Shown here: positions 1-5,190 of the stretch, in pieces | How positions within the stretch are numbered: position 1 is the stretch's first letter | How the letters are laid out: each line of letters begins with the position of its first letter | From: an archaeon | GTDB taxonomy: Archaea > Asgardarchaeota > Hermodarchaeia > Hermodarchaeales > Hermodarchaeaceae | Direction: 5' to 3' | Assembly (NCBI GenBank): GCA_016550425.1 | Contig: JABXGS010000104.1 | Span: 1 to 5,190 of the forward strand | Length of the DNA stretch: 5,190 bases | Notes under the pieces: generated by a model | What the model was told of the DNA's origin: nothing | The model's database searches: none | What the model saw: the letters and a program-made list of their open reading frames with translations, nothing else | Translations under genes and position numbers: made by a program

Positions 1-100
1 CTCACCTGACTCGCAGCAGGGGAATGTGAGCTCACTTGCTTTGTAGTTCACCCTCGTTGTTTGCCTACTTGCTTTTCTGCCGAGGGTCGGGGACTGGGGC

Positions 101-204
101 TCGACTCCGCATTTCCATCTTCGGTTCGCGCTCATTTTTTATCACTTCGTCAATTCGTTCCTACGTGATTGTTTGATGCTCATGCTGGCCTCAGGTAGAA
201 ATGC
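101..204. repeat. Flanking repeat copy A, bounded by inverted repeats
   Basis: Copy A shares blocks with copy B (5022-5125) in the same order and orientation: TCGAC at the left, GCATTTC.A.CTTCG, TTCG, ACTTCGT, CTCATGCTGG and GGTAGAAAT. Its ends are inverted relative to each other: 109-120 pairs with 193-204 at 10 of 12 positions, giving an element of 96 bp between the outer arm ends. No protein is evident. A small non-autonomous mobile element or a structured repeat is possible. Confidence 0.55.
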
Positions 205-210
205 TATGTA

Positions 211-243
211 CCCCTTCATCCTGAGCTTCAGACGAAGGGATGA
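211..243. repeat. REP-like palindromic element
   Basis: CCCTTC (212-217) pairs with GAAGGG (234-239), enclosing a second stem CTGA (221-224) / TCAG (228-231) with loop GCT. A competing stem TCATCC (216-221) / GGATGA (238-243) overlaps both. The core, CTTCATCCTGAGCTT followed by CGAAGGGATGA, resembles a palindrome I know as widely dispersed between genes in many bacterial genomes (REP-like, often mobilised by RAYT transposases). There is no T-run, so it is not a standard terminator, though it may stabilise the 3' end of the enzyme mRNA. Confidence 0.6.
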
Positions 244-296
244 GTCACGAGACATTGGCGACGAATTCTCATTTCGTAAGCGTCCTGCGAAGTACA

Positions 297-312
297 CCTT
301 TGGTGGCAAAGG
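297..312. other. Small hairpin 34 bp downstream of the enzyme stop codon
   Basis: CCTTTG (297-302) and CAAAGG (307-312) form a perfect 6-bp stem with a 4-base loop, the first hairpin met by transcription leaving the gene. No U-tract follows on the minus strand, so intrinsic termination is weak at best. A further short stem, ACGAA/TTCGT at 261-276, follows it. Confidence 0.35.
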
Positions 313-345
313 AATTAGATAGAATCCGACCACCCACTTTGATCG

Positions 346-3300
346 TTACTCCGAGAGATCCAATTCAAATCCGTTTAGATGAGCTTCTTTGTGGATGCCA
401 TCGTTATTATCCTCGAACGTAATGACAACATCATCGGTACCGTTGGAAACAAATGTAAAAGTCGCTGATGCTACCGTCGCTGGTTCTCGACCCCAGCTCT
501 GCTGCAGATGGTCAGCAACCATTCGAGTGCCAACTGCGTCACTGACAGTGATATTGATGGTGCCATCGTCGTTCTCAACGTCTTCCAATGGATCGTGATG
601 GTATGTGGTAATTATATACTCGCCTGCGGCCAGATTTTTGATCTGCATATCGAATGCACTGCCCTTTTTGAAATCATCTTCGAGTAAATCATGTAGAGGC
701 ACCGAATTACTTATCTGAGCGCGATTACGGGTCTGAACCTTAATGAATTTGATGGTAAAATCGTTATCAAAATTAGCCTCATTCAAGAACTGACACTCGA
801 TATCAATATTATTCTGTTTACCCCCAGAGTTCCAGTCTATCCAGCCGGATTCGACATCACCATTTGCAGACAAGTCCACTTTCACTGGTACTGCCGAGAC
901 AGAGGGATTAGGACTGACAGGGAGATCAGAATCATCTGGCGGTTCGGGACTGACAGGTGGATTAGGTTCGACCACGCGGATGTCGTCGAAATAGAAATGT
1001 ATTCCTTCCAAATCGTAGTTTGTGACAATCGTGAATTGTTCGGTGGCCGTCCAGTCGAAAGCCCCAATCGGAGGGAACCCTTCCCATGAGCCGACTTCGT
1101 AAAATTCTTTAAGCGGGATTTGCAGATTATTCCATTCGCCATTCCAATCAGCGATATTTTCATCAATCGTATAACACCTGCTCCAGGGATGGTCACTAGG
1201 CTCATTAGTTTTTGTATCTATGAATTCCATCTCAACCTTTGCACTCGGATTATCACACCGGACCCAAAGATCAACGACAAAACCTTCATCCACCAGCTTG
1301 GAGAGGTCTTTAACAGGTGAAAAACGAAATGAGATACCGTTCCATTGACTAACTCCTGTCAAGTGGATGCAATAATCGCCGCAGGCCGGATTATCCTGGG
1401 AGTCATAATCAAGGAATCCTTCATTAGGCGGCTCCGATTCAATGATGTTTGGCCCTATATCGTCCAGGTACATGTCGAATCCTAAAGACGGCTCATGAAC
1501 GACAGTCGAATCTGGTTCTACCACACGGATGTTATCGAAATAGAAATGTATTCCTACCAATTCGTAATGCGGGGTAATCTCGAAGCGTTCGGTGGCTGTC
1601 CAGTCGAAAGCCCCAACGGGTTCGAACCAGTAGCCGTCAGCCCAATCATCCCATGAGCCGACTTCATAAAATTCTTTAAGCGGGATCTGCAGATGATTCC
1701 ATTCGCCGTTCCAATCAACCATATTTCGATTAATTGTATAACAAATGCTCCAGGGATGGTCATTGGGCTCATCAGTCTTTGTATCTACAAACCGGATATC
1801 AAATTTTGCACTCGCATTATCACATCTGATCCAAAAATCAATTACAAAACCTTCATCCACTAACATGGAAAGGTCTTTAACAGGTGAAAAACGAAACTTA
1901 ATATGGTCGTAACTTTTGGCGCTTGTCCAGTGAAGACAGTAATCACCGGAGACTGGATTGTCCCGAGAGTAAAAATCAAGAAGTCCTTCACCAAATAGCG
2001 GATCAGGTTCTTTTATGTTTGATTCTATGTTATCCACATACAAATCGAATCCTTTCACATCCGGCCGGATTTTCTGGGGTGGACCAGTCCATCCCAGGGC
2101 TTGAACGAGGGGAATATTTAAATCGTAGTTGATCATCTTCTCGGTTCCATGCTTAAATAGTCCAAAGTCGCCATTGTAATCCCGCATTGTCCACGCGATA
2201 CCTTTTAATTCTAGATAGCTTCGCACAAGGCTATACCAGTAGAGACGGCACTCATCGTTGCTATTAGGCATATAAACGCCGAATTCTCCGCAGAGTAAAG
2301 GAACATTACGAGTAGTTTGAAATTCCGCGACGATATCAATCAATTCTTTAACGTATTCGGCGGTTCCTGTGTTTCGATAGTTTGCAAGATCACCTCTTAT
2401 CGAGGTGTTTTGGAGCTCCGGTGGACAGGAAGGCATGTCACCAGCATAGCATGGAAACGGCACGCCCGCCAGCAGCACGAGTGACGGATTAGTCCAGCTT
2501 GCGCCCTGGTGAGTGAATAATAATGGGTCATAAAAGTGGAAAGTGTAAATCAAGTTATCATCTTCGTACTCTGACATAAACTTAAGGTTGTTGTAACTGT
2601 TCCATCCCGCCGGGCCAACAATGATTGTATGCGTTTGATCGACCGCTCTGATTGCATCGATAACTTCCTGCTGAATCCGGTTCCACGTCGTATCGGAAAT
2701 CCCGTGTGGTTCATTGAGCACTTCGTAGTAAATGTAGGTTGAGCGATCTTTGTAATGCTGCGCCATTTGCGTCCACACGGGAACCAGGATATCGCCAATG
2801 TCCGGGCTGGTATCGACCGCCGGGTCAAATGAGTGGTTGTCGAGAATCAAGTGTAGTTCCAGCTCTTCGGCCCAATCGACGATTTGGTCCAGATAGTAAT
2901 AAAACAAAGGATCAATCTTATAATCCGGCCAGCCGCTGGTCATAGCATGCAAGTTAATGGGCAGCCGAACAACATCGCAGCCCAGATTCTTGATGTTGAT
3001 TAAATCCTGCTTTATGTATTTCGTGAATTGAATTTGCTGTATGCTTGAGGCCTGGAGCCAATTTGTAAGGTTCACACCGCGTGTGAACGGCACTTCGGGA
3101 GGTTCAGCCTCGTCTGCCGCCGGAAATGTGATATCATCGATCCAGGCTGTGTCGTCGCCTCTGGAGGCCGAATCGTCCTTGGAATAGGTCCACTCGAAAG
3201 TTCTTTTGCCTGCATTCACTGCAAAAGAAACCTCTGCCCAGTCCAGTTCGCCCGACCATTCACCCTGTTCCTCCCCATCGATGTAGAATTTCAAATAGTC

Positions 3301-4614
3301 GAAATCCGACTCCGAGGAGACCTTGCGATAGAAGGTAATATTCCCCGATACGCATTCAACATTCACCCTTAGTATGCTGCTTTCATCGTCGTCAATCTCA
3401 CCTGCTTTGGCACTATGGGCTCCAGAGTGATCTTCCTGTTGTGTGATAGTCCAATTGTCGTCTCCGGAACACCACCATGAAAATTTGTTGAAATTACCCG
3501 TCTCAAAATCCTCAAGGAAACTTAAATCAATAGGAATTTGCACTTCTCCATGAGGCTGATCATCGTTCCTTTTCTCATAGAGTTTATCCTTTACAAAGCA
3601 ACCCATTTCACCTTCACCGCAGCGAAGGGTCCAGTCTTCATAAAAAATAGAGCCCTGATTATGAGCAAAATGGGCAGTGTTACTGATTTTCAGACCCTCA
3701 ATGAAGTCCATTAGCGGTTGACCGTAATTGGAAATCGTACCATTAAGTAGTACATCAGTATCAGAACTGCAGCTTTGGCTGAATCCCCATTCAGTCATTA
3801 TGACCGGATGGACAGTAGCACAGGACGTAATCTGATTCCTATACCACTGTGTACTGTCGAAGATCCCAAGCCAGTGGGCGGGGTAGAGATGAGAAACATA
3901 TACAATATTGTTCCCTGAGACAGGGTAGGTGGCTGCTGGTCCTATCGTCATCGACCAACTTGGCCCACCGACAAGGATAATATTATGGGGGGCATAAGAG
4001 CGCACAATATCCATCCAGGTTTGCATATCAGTCCTGACACTAAGCCAGTTGTCGATATTCGAATCATACTCAATGAAATTGATTGGTTCATTGAAAAGCT
4101 CAAAGAGAACATGGGAATCATTGGCAAATCTTGGCGCCATATATCTCCAGAACTCGCTTGTCTGTGAAAATTTGCGCCAGGTATCACCAAAATCGCCCAA
4201 GCATATGATTACATAAAGGTCCTTTTCTGCACAGTAATCGACAACAGGCCTGAGATGGTCATTATAGAAACTATCATCACCGAGTGTGAATCGATAAGGT
4301 ATGTAGCCTAATACTTCATCATGTGGTGTAATCGGAATCCTGAGGATCTTGGGATACCAGCCGGGGGAGTTTCCCTGAGAATCATTCTTATCTGTTATCC
4401 TATCAATCATTTTGATTGTACCACCCGAATGTTCATACCAGTACAATTCTGCAAACTGAAGGCCCCTGAGAACGACGACATTTCCCTGTGGATCCTTAAT
4501 CCTGTTGCCGTCCACGTGCAACCATGGGATATCAGCGTTTAGAGGCGTGATGAGATTGAGAAGTGTGCAAAAAATAACTGCTTTAATAGATTTGGTGTGA
4601 ATTATTTCTTTCAA
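346..4614 (-). CDS. Secreted multidomain glycoside hydrolase with two GH5 (cellulase-clan) catalytic domains and several carbohydrate-binding-like modules
   Basis: Likely an exported beta-1,4-glycanase (endoglucanase or mannanase type). Residues are numbered from the TTG at 4614: signal peptide 1-27; GH5-like domain ~28-342; MAM-like sandwich ~363-498; second GH5 ~508-842; two homologous CBM-like repeats ~855-1034 and ~1045-1217; Pro/Ser/Asp linker ~1218-1243; C-terminal sandwich ~1243-1422. In the second GH5 the acid/base E635 (LNEPH) and nucleophile E777 (CGEFG) are present with R550, H594, H693, Y695 and W808. The first GH5 has E176 (FNEP) and E275 (TEWG). An in-frame TGA at 4627-4629 limits the start to TTG at 4623 or 4614. 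I chose 4614 because GAGGA lies 9 nt upstream and the product begins MKEIIHTK, a typical signal peptide n-region. The first ATG upstream (4630) is out of frame and soon hits a stop. The reading frame is intact and ends in TAA. No cell-surface anchor or dockerin is visible. Substrate specificity is inferred, not shown. Confidence 0.93.
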   Translation of the reverse strand: MKEIIHTKSIKAVIFCTLLNLITPLNADIPWLHVDGNRIKDPQGNVVVLRGLQFAELYWYEHSGGTIKMIDRITDKNDSQGNSPGWYPKILRIPITPHDEVLGYIPYRFTLGDDSFYNDHLRPVVDYCAEKDLYVIICLGDFGDTWRKFSQTSEFWRYMAPRFANDSHVLFELFNEPINFIEYDSNIDNWLSVRTDMQTWMDIVRSYAPHNIILVGGPSWSMTIGPAATYPVSGNNIVYVSHLYPAHWLGIFDSTQWYRNQITSCATVHPVIMTEWGFSQSCSSDTDVLLNGTISNYGQPLMDFIEGLKISNTAHFAHNQGSIFYEDWTLRCGEGEMGCFVKDKLYEKRNDDQPHGEVQIPIDLSFLEDFETGNFNKFSWWCSGDDNWTITQQEDHSGAHSAKAGEIDDDESSILRVNVECVSGNITFYRKVSSESDFDYLKFYIDGEEQGEWSGELDWAEVSFAVNAGKRTFEWTYSKDDSASRGDDTAWIDDITFPAADEAEPPEVPFTRGVNLTNWLQASSIQQIQFTKYIKQDLINIKNLGCDVVRLPINLHAMTSGWPDYKIDPLFYYYLDQIVDWAEELELHLILDNHSFDPAVDTSPDIGDILVPVWTQMAQHYKDRSTYIYYEVLNEPHGISDTTWNRIQQEVIDAIRAVDQTHTIIVGPAGWNSYNNLKFMSEYEDDNLIYTFHFYDPLLFTHQGASWTNPSLVLLAGVPFPCYAGDMPSCPPELQNTSIRGDLANYRNTGTAEYVKELIDIVAEFQTTRNVPLLCGEFGVYMPNSNDECRLYWYSLVRSYLELKGIAWTMRDYNGDFGLFKHGTEKMINYDLNIPLVQALGWTGPPQKIRPDVKGFDLYVDNIESNIKEPDPLFGEGLLDFYSRDNPVSGDYCLHWTSAKSYDHIKFRFSPVKDLSMLVDEGFVIDFWIRCDNASAKFDIRFVDTKTDEPNDHPWSICYTINRNMVDWNGEWNHLQIPLKEFYEVGSWDDWADGYWFEPVGAFDWTATERFEITPHYELVGIHFYFDNIRVVEPDSTVVHEPSLGFDMYLDDIGPNIIESEPPNEGFLDYDSQDNPACGDYCIHLTGVSQWNGISFRFSPVKDLSKLVDEGFVVDLWVRCDNPSAKVEMEFIDTKTNEPSDHPWSRCYTIDENIADWNGEWNNLQIPLKEFYEVGSWEGFPPIGAFDWTATEQFTIVTNYDLEGIHFYFDDIRVVEPNPPVSPEPPDDSDLPVSPNPSVSAVPVKVDLSANGDVESGWIDWNSGGKQNNIDIECQFLNEANFDNDFTIKFIKVQTRNRAQISNSVPLHDLLEDDFKKGSAFDMQIKNLAAGEYIITTYHHDPLEDVENDDGTINITVSDAVGTRMVADHLQQSWGREPATVASATFTFVSNGTDDVVITFEDNNDGIHKEAHLNGFELDLSE
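349..888 (-). other. C-terminal beta-sandwich module (YHHD...NGFELD type)
   Basis: Residues ~1243-1422, after a linker of PVSPEPP and LPVSPNPSV. Features are a TRNRAQ segment, LEDDF, GEYIITTYHHD (ending near 1341), the strand INITVSDAVGT, and a terminal stretch with HLNGFELDL. It resembles a malectin/galactose-binding-like domain that I associate from memory with C-termini of secreted Planctomycetota and related proteins; I cannot name a family with certainty. It is not a type IX secretion tail, dockerin or PEP-CTERM. A glycan-binding or stability role is inferred. Confidence 0.6.
964..1482 (-). repeat. CBM-like repeat 2 (tandem duplicated module)
   Basis: Residues ~1045-1217. It begins GFDMYLDDI and ends FYFDDIRVVEP, and is homologous to repeat 1 over its whole length: by eye about two-thirds identical in protein, with DNA blocks such as the one around 1041-1066 nearly identical to 1600-1615. 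About ten residues separate the two repeats. It has one extra cysteine (1078) beside the three shared ones. The similarity at DNA level points to an internal in-frame duplication rather than independent acquisition of two modules. Confidence 0.85.
1513..2052 (-). repeat. CBM-like repeat 1 (tandem duplicated module)
   Basis: Residues ~855-1034 of the enzyme. It begins GFDLYVDNI and ends FYFDNIRVVEP, the closing strand typical of galactose-binding-like carbohydrate-binding jelly rolls (similar in outline to CBM11/CIA30-type folds). It shares long identical blocks with repeat 2, including FRFSPVKDLS, NLQIPLKEFYEVGSW or a close form of it, and GAFDWTATE. It carries seven extra residues (around DDWADGYW) that repeat 2 lacks. 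Three cysteines (893, 931, 958) are matched in repeat 2. A binding role is inferred from position and fold pattern. Confidence 0.85.
2089..3093 (-). other. Second GH5 catalytic domain with complete active site
   Basis: Residues ~508-842. It starts FTRGVNLTNWLQ and carries VVRLPIN (R550), LILDNHSF (H594), the acid/base motif YEVLNEPHG (N634, E635), FHFYDP (H693, Y695), FTHQGASW, the nucleophile motif LLCGEFGVY (E777) and GIAWTMRDY (W808). All positions normally conserved in GH5 are present, so this domain should be active. The spacing between the catalytic glutamates (142 residues) is longer than in the first domain (99) because of a loop after FTHQGASW that contains a close cysteine pair (C722, C730). 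It looks like an endo-beta-1,4-glucanase or related enzyme; the substrate is not decided by sequence alone. Confidence 0.9.
3121..3528 (-). other. MAM/concanavalin-like beta-sandwich module between the two catalytic domains
   Basis: Residues ~363-498. The module opens with LEDFETGNFNKFSWW and continues with a GAHSAKAG segment, FYRKVSSESDFDYLKFYIDG, a WSGELDW segment and finally AWIDDITFP. This is the pattern of a jelly-roll module common in secreted proteins of environmental bacteria, which I recognise from memory as MAM-like or lectin-like. It has no catalytic signature. A role in spacing or glycan binding is inferred. A short acidic/proline linker (ADEAEPPEVP) joins it to the second GH5. 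Confidence 0.65.
3589..4533 (-). other. N-terminal GH5-like catalytic domain (first of two)
   Basis: Residues ~28-342. GH5 landmarks in order: the entry strand VDGNRIKDPQGN, LRIPIT with R92, the acid/base loop ELFNEP (N175, E176), VSHLYP (H242, Y244) and the nucleophile strand VIMTEWGF (E275). It closes with FVKDKLYE, resembling the last helix of GH5 enzymes. Both catalytic glutamates are present. The barrel-strand-4 position that is normally histidine (DxH) reads LGDFGD (around residues 139-144), and the strand-8 region, normally carrying a tryptophan, reads HFAHNQGS. These substitutions suggest an unusual subfamily or altered specificity. Four cysteines (265, 282, 332, 339) could form disulfides outside the cell. 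Confidence 0.82.
4534..4614 (-). other. Sec-type signal peptide of the GH5 enzyme
   Basis: The first 27 residues have a lysine-containing n-region (K2, K8, K11), a hydrophobic core (AVIFCTLLNLITPL) and a likely signal peptidase I site LNA|D. The mature protein then starts at DIPWLHVDGN, the usual first strand of a GH5 domain. The single cysteine in the core is not in a lipobox position, so lipidation is unlikely. Seen directly from the residue pattern; the cleavage site is inferred. Confidence 0.8.
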
Positions 4615-4623
4615 TGCCCACAA

Positions 4624-4628
4624 TCCTC
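4624..4628 (-). promoter_or_regulatory. Ribosome-binding site (GAGGA) that decides the TTG start
   Basis: GAGGA on the minus strand lies 9 nt before the TTG at 4612-4614 and directly abuts the alternative TTG at 4621-4623, where it could not function. A stronger AAGGAG sits further upstream (complement of 4656-4661) but has no usable ATG, GTG or TTG within a normal distance. This favours initiation at 4614. Confidence 0.55.
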
Positions 4629-4691
4629 ATGAATGGAAACTATTGTTATCAGTCTCTCCTTGAGGAAACACTCCCGTATGCTTCAATCGCC

Positions 4692-4720
4692 ATAATAGCA
4701 AAAACTCAATTATATTTCAA
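4692..4720 (-). promoter_or_regulatory. Predicted sigma70-type promoter of the GH5 enzyme gene
   Basis: On the minus strand there is TTGAAA (complement of 4715-4720), then exactly 17 bases, then TATTAT (complement of 4692-4697). This is close to the TTGACA-N17-TATAAT consensus, in AT-rich DNA directly upstream of the only gene. It would give a start site near 4685 and a leader of about 70 nt. If the host is Bacteroidota, whose housekeeping sigma prefers other boxes, the match would mean less. Confidence 0.6.
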
Positions 4721-5021
4721 CATTTTTCCTGCGGATTCAACGAGCGTTCTAATAAAGAAAACAGTAAAAACATATTTAGATACGTACTGCCCTTTTTAAC
4801 CTTCTATCCTAAATATTTTACTTAAGGGCTGGTAGATTGAAAGAATTACCAGCTCGTTTATATCACCAAAAGATTTGTGCGATTTCTCCATTTTCTTCTC
4901 ACAGTTTACTTAATCTGACGTTAAAAACAACCCTGAGGTCCGAGTGATTCGGATTCATTTTCCACAAAAACCGCTTAACAACCAGTCCCAAAATCCCACA
5001 ATGTGCTGTCTGCGGTTTGGT
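4721..5021. other. Intergenic region upstream of the enzyme promoter
   Basis: AT-rich and without a supportable gene on either strand. Besides the hairpin at 4828-4853 it contains a short stem TCCGA/TCGGA (4939-4953) and separated inverted arms AAACCGC (4968-4974) and GCGGTTT (5012-5018). No tRNA, CRISPR or riboswitch was recognised. Confidence 0.6.
4828..4853. other. Strong intergenic hairpin upstream of the promoter
   Basis: GCTGGTAGATT (4828-4838) pairs with AATTACCAGC (4844-4853), giving a 10-bp stem with one bulged G and loop GAAAG. Neither side has a clear T-run (the right side reads TCGTTTATA), so it is an imperfect terminator candidate. It could also be an operator-like inverted repeat about 110 bp upstream of the predicted promoter. 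The function is unknown. Confidence 0.4.
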
Positions 5022-5125
5022 TCGACGTTGCATTTCTACCTTCGTTCGATACTATTTATATTTACTTCGTTCCTGACGGGACTTCCGTATCCTGTATGTT
5101 TCTCATGCTGGTCTACGGTAGAAAT
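5022..5125. repeat. Flanking repeat copy B, bounded by inverted repeats
   Basis: This is the second copy of the element at 101-204, lying upstream of the gene. Its inverted ends are a perfect 9-bp match (5032-5040 against 5117-5125), 94 bp overall, nearly the same size as copy A. The interior is diverged except for the blocks ACTTCGT and CTCATGCTGG. The same-orientation copies bracket the enzyme gene at a distance of about 4.9 kb. Confidence 0.55.
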
Positions 5126-5145
5126 TTTCTTATGACCTTTTTCTT

Positions 5146-5166
5146 TCCAATCTCCAATCTCTAATT
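5146..5166. repeat. Degenerate 7-bp tandem repeat
   Basis: TCCAATC, TCCAATC and TCTAATT follow each other without gaps, and a related CTAATC occurs just after. This is a short, low-complexity intergenic array of the kind left by strand slippage; no function can be assigned. Confidence 0.5.
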
Positions 5167-5190
5167 CACTAATCTTCTCCTCGATAAATC

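Larger units (their letters stand above)
1..345. other. Intergenic region downstream of the enzyme gene
   Basis: No convincing gene is present. The region holds a 10-bp palindrome GTGAGCTCAC (26-35), repeat copy A, the REP-like palindrome and two small hairpins. A minus-strand frame from ATG at 133-135 is open to the left edge (45 codons), but its start lies inside repeat copy A and has no ribosome site, so I do not call it. No intrinsic terminator with a U-tract was found for the enzyme gene. Confidence 0.6.

Noticed and set aside
1..135. Minus-strand frame starting at ATG 133-135, open to the window edge (MSANRRWKCGVEPQ...)
   Set aside because: The start lies inside repeat copy A, no ribosome site precedes it and the peptide is not recognisable. 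It cannot be judged without sequence to the left.
142..333. Minus-strand ORF of 63 codons downstream of the enzyme gene
   Set aside because: It runs through the REP-like palindrome and repeat copy A, has no ribosome site and no recognisable protein features.
882..1205. Minus-strand ORF of 107 codons, and a similar one at 1554-1772
   Set aside because: Both lie in another frame inside the enzyme gene. They resemble each other only because the two CBM-like modules are duplicated.
3071..3087. Perfect 7-bp inverted repeat TTCACAC-CGC-GTGTGAA inside the gene
   Set aside because: It encodes the conserved FTRGVN motif at the start of the second GH5; most likely coincidental.
4614..4799. Plus-strand ORF of 61 codons opposite the promoter and leader
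   Set aside because: It overlaps the start of the enzyme gene and its promoter on the other strand, with no protein features.
4973..4979. GCTTAAC resembling half of an integron attC core
   Set aside because: No matching GTTRRRY core and no attC-like spacing or integrase nearby.
4944..5135. Plus-strand ORF of 63 codons
   Set aside because: It covers repeat copy B and starts inside a small hairpin. The similarity to a plus-strand frame at 94-130 (GSTxHFxLR) follows from the repeat DNA; no ribosome site was seen.
1..5190. CRISPR array, tRNA, rRNA, riboswitch, toxin-antitoxin or phage genes
   Set aside because: I looked for regularly spaced repeats, cloverleaf arms and small gene pairs on both strands and saw none.

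Overview
The window holds one large gene on the minus strand, at 346-4614. It encodes a secreted protein of 1422 residues (roughly 160 kDa) with two different GH5-type (cellulase clan) catalytic domains. The order is: signal peptide, first GH5-like domain, a MAM/lectin-like beta-sandwich, a complete second GH5 domain, two tandem carbohydrate-binding-like repeats, a Pro/Ser/Asp linker, and a C-terminal beta-sandwich ending in NGFELD. There is no dockerin, SLH domain, sortase signal, PEP-CTERM tail or recognisable type IX secretion tail, so the protein looks freely secreted or exported to the periplasm. The second GH5 has the full set of GH5 active-site residues. The first has both catalytic glutamates but lacks some other conserved positions. 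The plausible role is attack on beta-1,4-linked plant polysaccharides such as cellulose, mixed-linkage glucan or mannan, with the accessory domains holding the enzyme on its substrate.

Organism: clearly bacterial. The promoter, the purine-rich ribosome site and the mosaic secreted-enzyme architecture point to an uncultured polysaccharide degrader. From memory, the MAM-like module and the C-terminal YHHD...NGFELD module are common in Planctomycetota (Phycisphaerae) and related environmental bacteria. This is a weak phylum guess, and there is no rRNA or housekeeping gene to anchor it.

Layout from left to right. Positions 1-345 lie downstream of the gene and are non-coding as far as I can see. 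They hold copy A of a diverged element of about 100 bp bounded by inverted repeats (101-204), a REP-like palindrome (211-243) and a small hairpin (297-312). The gene fills 346-4614. Positions 4615-5190 lie upstream of it. They hold a ribosome-binding site (4624-4628), a near-consensus sigma70-type promoter (4692-4720), a strong bulged hairpin (4828-4853), copy B of the same element (5022-5125), and a degenerate 7-bp tandem repeat near the right edge (5146-5166).

The enzyme gene appears to be transcribed alone from its own promoter. It is bracketed by same-orientation copies of a repeated non-coding element about 4.9 kb apart. The most interesting points are the dual-GH5 architecture with a non-canonical first active site, the recent in-frame duplication of a binding module, and the flanking repeat pair.
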